Assembly (NCBI GenBank): GCA_016936035.1
Contig: JAFGPU010000098.1
Coordinates: 1-8,625, forward strand
DNA length: 8,625 bases
Direction of reading: 5' to 3'
Source of the DNA: Acidimicrobiales bacterium
Lineage (GTDB): Bacteria > Actinomycetota > Acidimicrobiia > Acidimicrobiales > VFJN01
The notes beneath the pieces are model-generated. The model was not told the origin of the DNA. It did no database searches and worked only from the letters and a program-made list of their open reading frames with translations. Shown here piece by piece: positions 6,266-8,625 of the stretch. Positions within the stretch are counted from its first letter, which is position 1; every line of letters starts with the position of its first letter. Both the position numbers and the translations under genes were made by a program.

Positions 6266-6613
6266 TCACGGCGGCGGGACGACCGGGCCCACGGCGTCCG
6301 GTGAGGTCGGCGGGGCCGCCGAGGACTTGAGCTCGACGAAGATGACGTGGGTGTCGGTGTTCCCGATGTTCTCGCCGGCGTGGGTCTGGGCGGGGAGCCA
6401 GACGGCGTGCCCGGGCTCCATGGCGACGTCACGGGGCCCCTCGGCGCCGTGCAGGCGGCGCCGGAAGGCCGACAGGGTGTACATGACGCTGTCGGGATGA
6501 CGGTGCGGTCGGGTCGTCGCGCCGGGGGAGTCCCGGTACTCGAGGACGCGCACGGTGTCGTTCTCGAAGATCGACCGGTATTTGTCGGGATCGGTGCACG
6601 TGGGGTCGTCCAT
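6266..6613 (-). CDS. Small single-domain cupin protein
   Basis: A 115-residue, probably cytoplasmic cupin of unknown substrate. The first cupin motif is GATTRPHRHPDSVMYTL (31-47), with H37 and H39; the Glu usually found a few residues later is absent. The second motif is EPGHAVWLPAQTHAGEN (66-82), with H78. These three His could hold a metal. The C-terminal tail (about 97-115) is Pro/Ala-rich and probably disordered. The ATG is preceded by AGGAG (6622-6618 on this strand) at good spacing. It is divergent from the TetR gene with a shared operator, so it is the likely target of that regulator. Without the acidic ligand, a binding or sensing role is as likely as an enzymatic one; I cannot assign a reaction. 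Confidence 0.85.
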   Translation of the reverse strand: MDDPTCTDPDKYRSIFENDTVRVLEYRDSPGATTRPHRHPDSVMYTLSAFRRRLHGAEGPRDVAMEPGHAVWLPAQTHAGENIGNTDTHVIFVELKSSAAPPTSPDAVGPVVPPP

Positions 6614-6644
6614 GGGGCTCCTCGCCGGGTCGTCCGGCCACTTT

Positions 6645-6676
6645 GCAGAGTGTGACTCTGTAGAGCGCTACTCTGC
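6645..6676. promoter_or_regulatory. Tandem palindromic operator between the cupin and tetR genes
   Basis: Two copies of AGAG-N5-CTCT (6647-6659 and 6662-6674) lie 15 bases apart, separated by GT. Outer GC pairs make the 32-base stretch symmetric as a whole, with 22 of 32 positions matching the reverse complement. This is the expected form for a TetR-family site bound by two dimers. It sits in the 68-base divergent gap and ends 5 bases before the tetR start, so binding would block tetR and probably the cupin gene. Confidence 0.75.
6669..6674 (+). promoter_or_regulatory. Possible -10 element of tetR
   Basis: TACTCT lies 7 bases before the GTG start of tetR and inside the second operator palindrome. 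No clear -35 is seen at the usual spacing. There is no ribosome binding site before the GTG, so the transcript may start at the codon itself (leaderless). Confidence 0.35.
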
Positions 6677-6681
6677 TCCTC

Positions 6682-7338
6682 GTGCGCGAACCGGTCAAGG
6701 GTGTGTCGCCCGCGGGTCGCCGCCGCGAGGAACGGGCGAAGGCGACCCGTGAGCGCATCGTCGCCGCCGCGGTGCGGCTGTTCCTCGAACGCGGCTACGT
6801 GGCCACGACGGTCACGGCGATCGCCGCCGACGCCGGCGTCGCACCCGCCACCGTGTACCAGGCGTTCGGAACCAAGCACGCGGTCCTCGCCCGCGCCCTC
6901 GACATCGCCATCGCAGGCGATGCCGAGCCGGTCGAGGTGCTGCGCCGTGACTGGGTCGACCAGGCGCGCCGCGAGCCCGACCCCGGACGCCGGCTCGCCC
7001 GGATCGTGCGGGGCGCCAGCGAGGTGGTGGCCCGCACGGCGCCGCTCAAGCAGGTGATGCGGGACGCGGCGGCGACCGACCCCGAGGTGCGGGACCTGAT
7101 CGACGAGGACGGCCGGCGGCGCCACCGCACGCACGAGGCGCTCGTCGACCTCGTGATCGAAGCGGGCCCGCTGCGGGACGGCCTGCGCCGCGACGATGCG
7201 GTGGCGACCTACTTCGCGCTGGTCAGCACCGACACGTACGACGCACTCGTGGCCGGCCTGGGCTGGACCGTCGCGCGCTGGCAGGCCTGGCTCGTGGACG
7301 TGCTGGGCCGCACGCTGCTCGGCGAGAGCGATCGCTGA
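6682..7338 (+). CDS. TetR-family transcriptional regulator
   Basis: A 218-residue one-component regulator. Residues 1-20 are a basic lead-in, and residues 21-67 form the TetR DNA-binding domain: helix 1 around [19 protein letters not shown] (21-39), then the helix-turn-helix around [20 protein letters not shown] (43-62), ending GTK. Residues about 70-215 form the helical ligand-binding/dimerisation half, too variable to name the ligand. The length is normal for the family. The GTG at 6682 was chosen because it lies just after the tandem palindrome and a possible -10, with the HTH at the usual distance from the N-terminus. Autoregulation and repression of the divergent cupin gene are inferred from the operator position. 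Confidence 0.93.
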   Translation: MREPVKGVSPAGRRREERAKATRERIVAAAVRLFLERGYVATTVTAIAADAGVAPATVYQAFGTKHAVLARALDIAIAGDAEPVEVLRRDWVDQARREPDPGRRLARIVRGASEVVARTAPLKQVMRDAAATDPEVRDLIDEDGRRRHRTHEALVDLVIEAGPLRDGLRRDDAVATYFALVSTDTYDALVAGLGWTVARWQAWLVDVLGRTLLGESDR

Positions 7339-7350
7339 GGCCCGGGAACC

Positions 7351-7353
<3 letters not shown>
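7336..7353. terminator. Short hairpin spanning the convergent stops of tetR and pyk
   Basis: TGAGG (7336-7340) and CCTCA (7349-7353) form a 5-bp stem with an 8-base loop, and the two converging stop codons lie within the arms. The genes are only 12 bases apart, so any terminator must overlap the coding ends. There is no T-run. Confidence 0.25.

Positions 7354-8625
<1,272 letters not shown>

Noticed and set aside
4156..7134. A minus-strand open frame of 992 codons
   Set aside because: It crosses imuB, the cupin gene and tetR in shadow frames with Arg-rich composition. The real genes on both strands have clear family motifs.
7327..7336. Perfect palindrome AGCGATCGCT at the end of tetR
   Set aside because: It contains the HIP1 octamer GCGATCGC but occurs once here, in coding DNA, and is likely chance.

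Overview
The window is very GC-rich, with strongly GC-biased third codon positions. It has GTG starts, apparently leaderless genes, an actinobacterial-type imuA'-imuB pair and a Gram-positive-type LexA box. Together these suggest a high-GC actinobacterium, possibly a deep-branching one such as Acidimicrobiia; the class is inference. The base bias produces very long spurious ORFs on the opposite strands, which I have left out.

Layout: (1) bases 1-1962, minus strand: the N-terminal 654 residues of a P2-type cation-transporting P-type ATPase, running off the left edge. (2) 1963-2101: a divergent intergenic region with a large imperfect inverted repeat. (3) 2102-3490, plus: a three-domain persulfide dioxygenase / degenerate rhodanese / rhodanese fusion resembling CstB. 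(4) 3491-3598: a terminator-like hairpin, then a LexA box embedded in a probable promoter. (5) 3599-6207, plus: the coupled imuA'-imuB mutasome accessory genes, overlapping by 4 bases. (6) 6266-6613, minus: a small cupin protein, divergent from (7) 6682-7338, plus: a TetR-family regulator; between them lies a tandem palindromic operator. (8) 7351-8625, minus: pyruvate kinase, lacking its N-terminus at the right edge.

How they work together: the ATPase and sulfur enzyme share a divergent control region, but a functional link is only a guess. ImuA' and ImuB are damage-inducible partners that, in mycobacteria, act with the error-prone polymerase DnaE2 (ImuC); dnaE2 is not in this window. The TetR protein probably represses itself and the cupin gene through the shared operator. 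Pyruvate kinase is a housekeeping glycolytic gene converging on tetR.

I see no new multi-gene system. The points most worth checking are the LexA-box/leaderless-start arrangement at imuA', the large inverted repeat at 1989-2051, the tandem operator at 6645-6676, and the Ala/Pro/Gly insertion in the ImuB core. No tRNA, rRNA, CRISPR array or insertion sequence was recognised.
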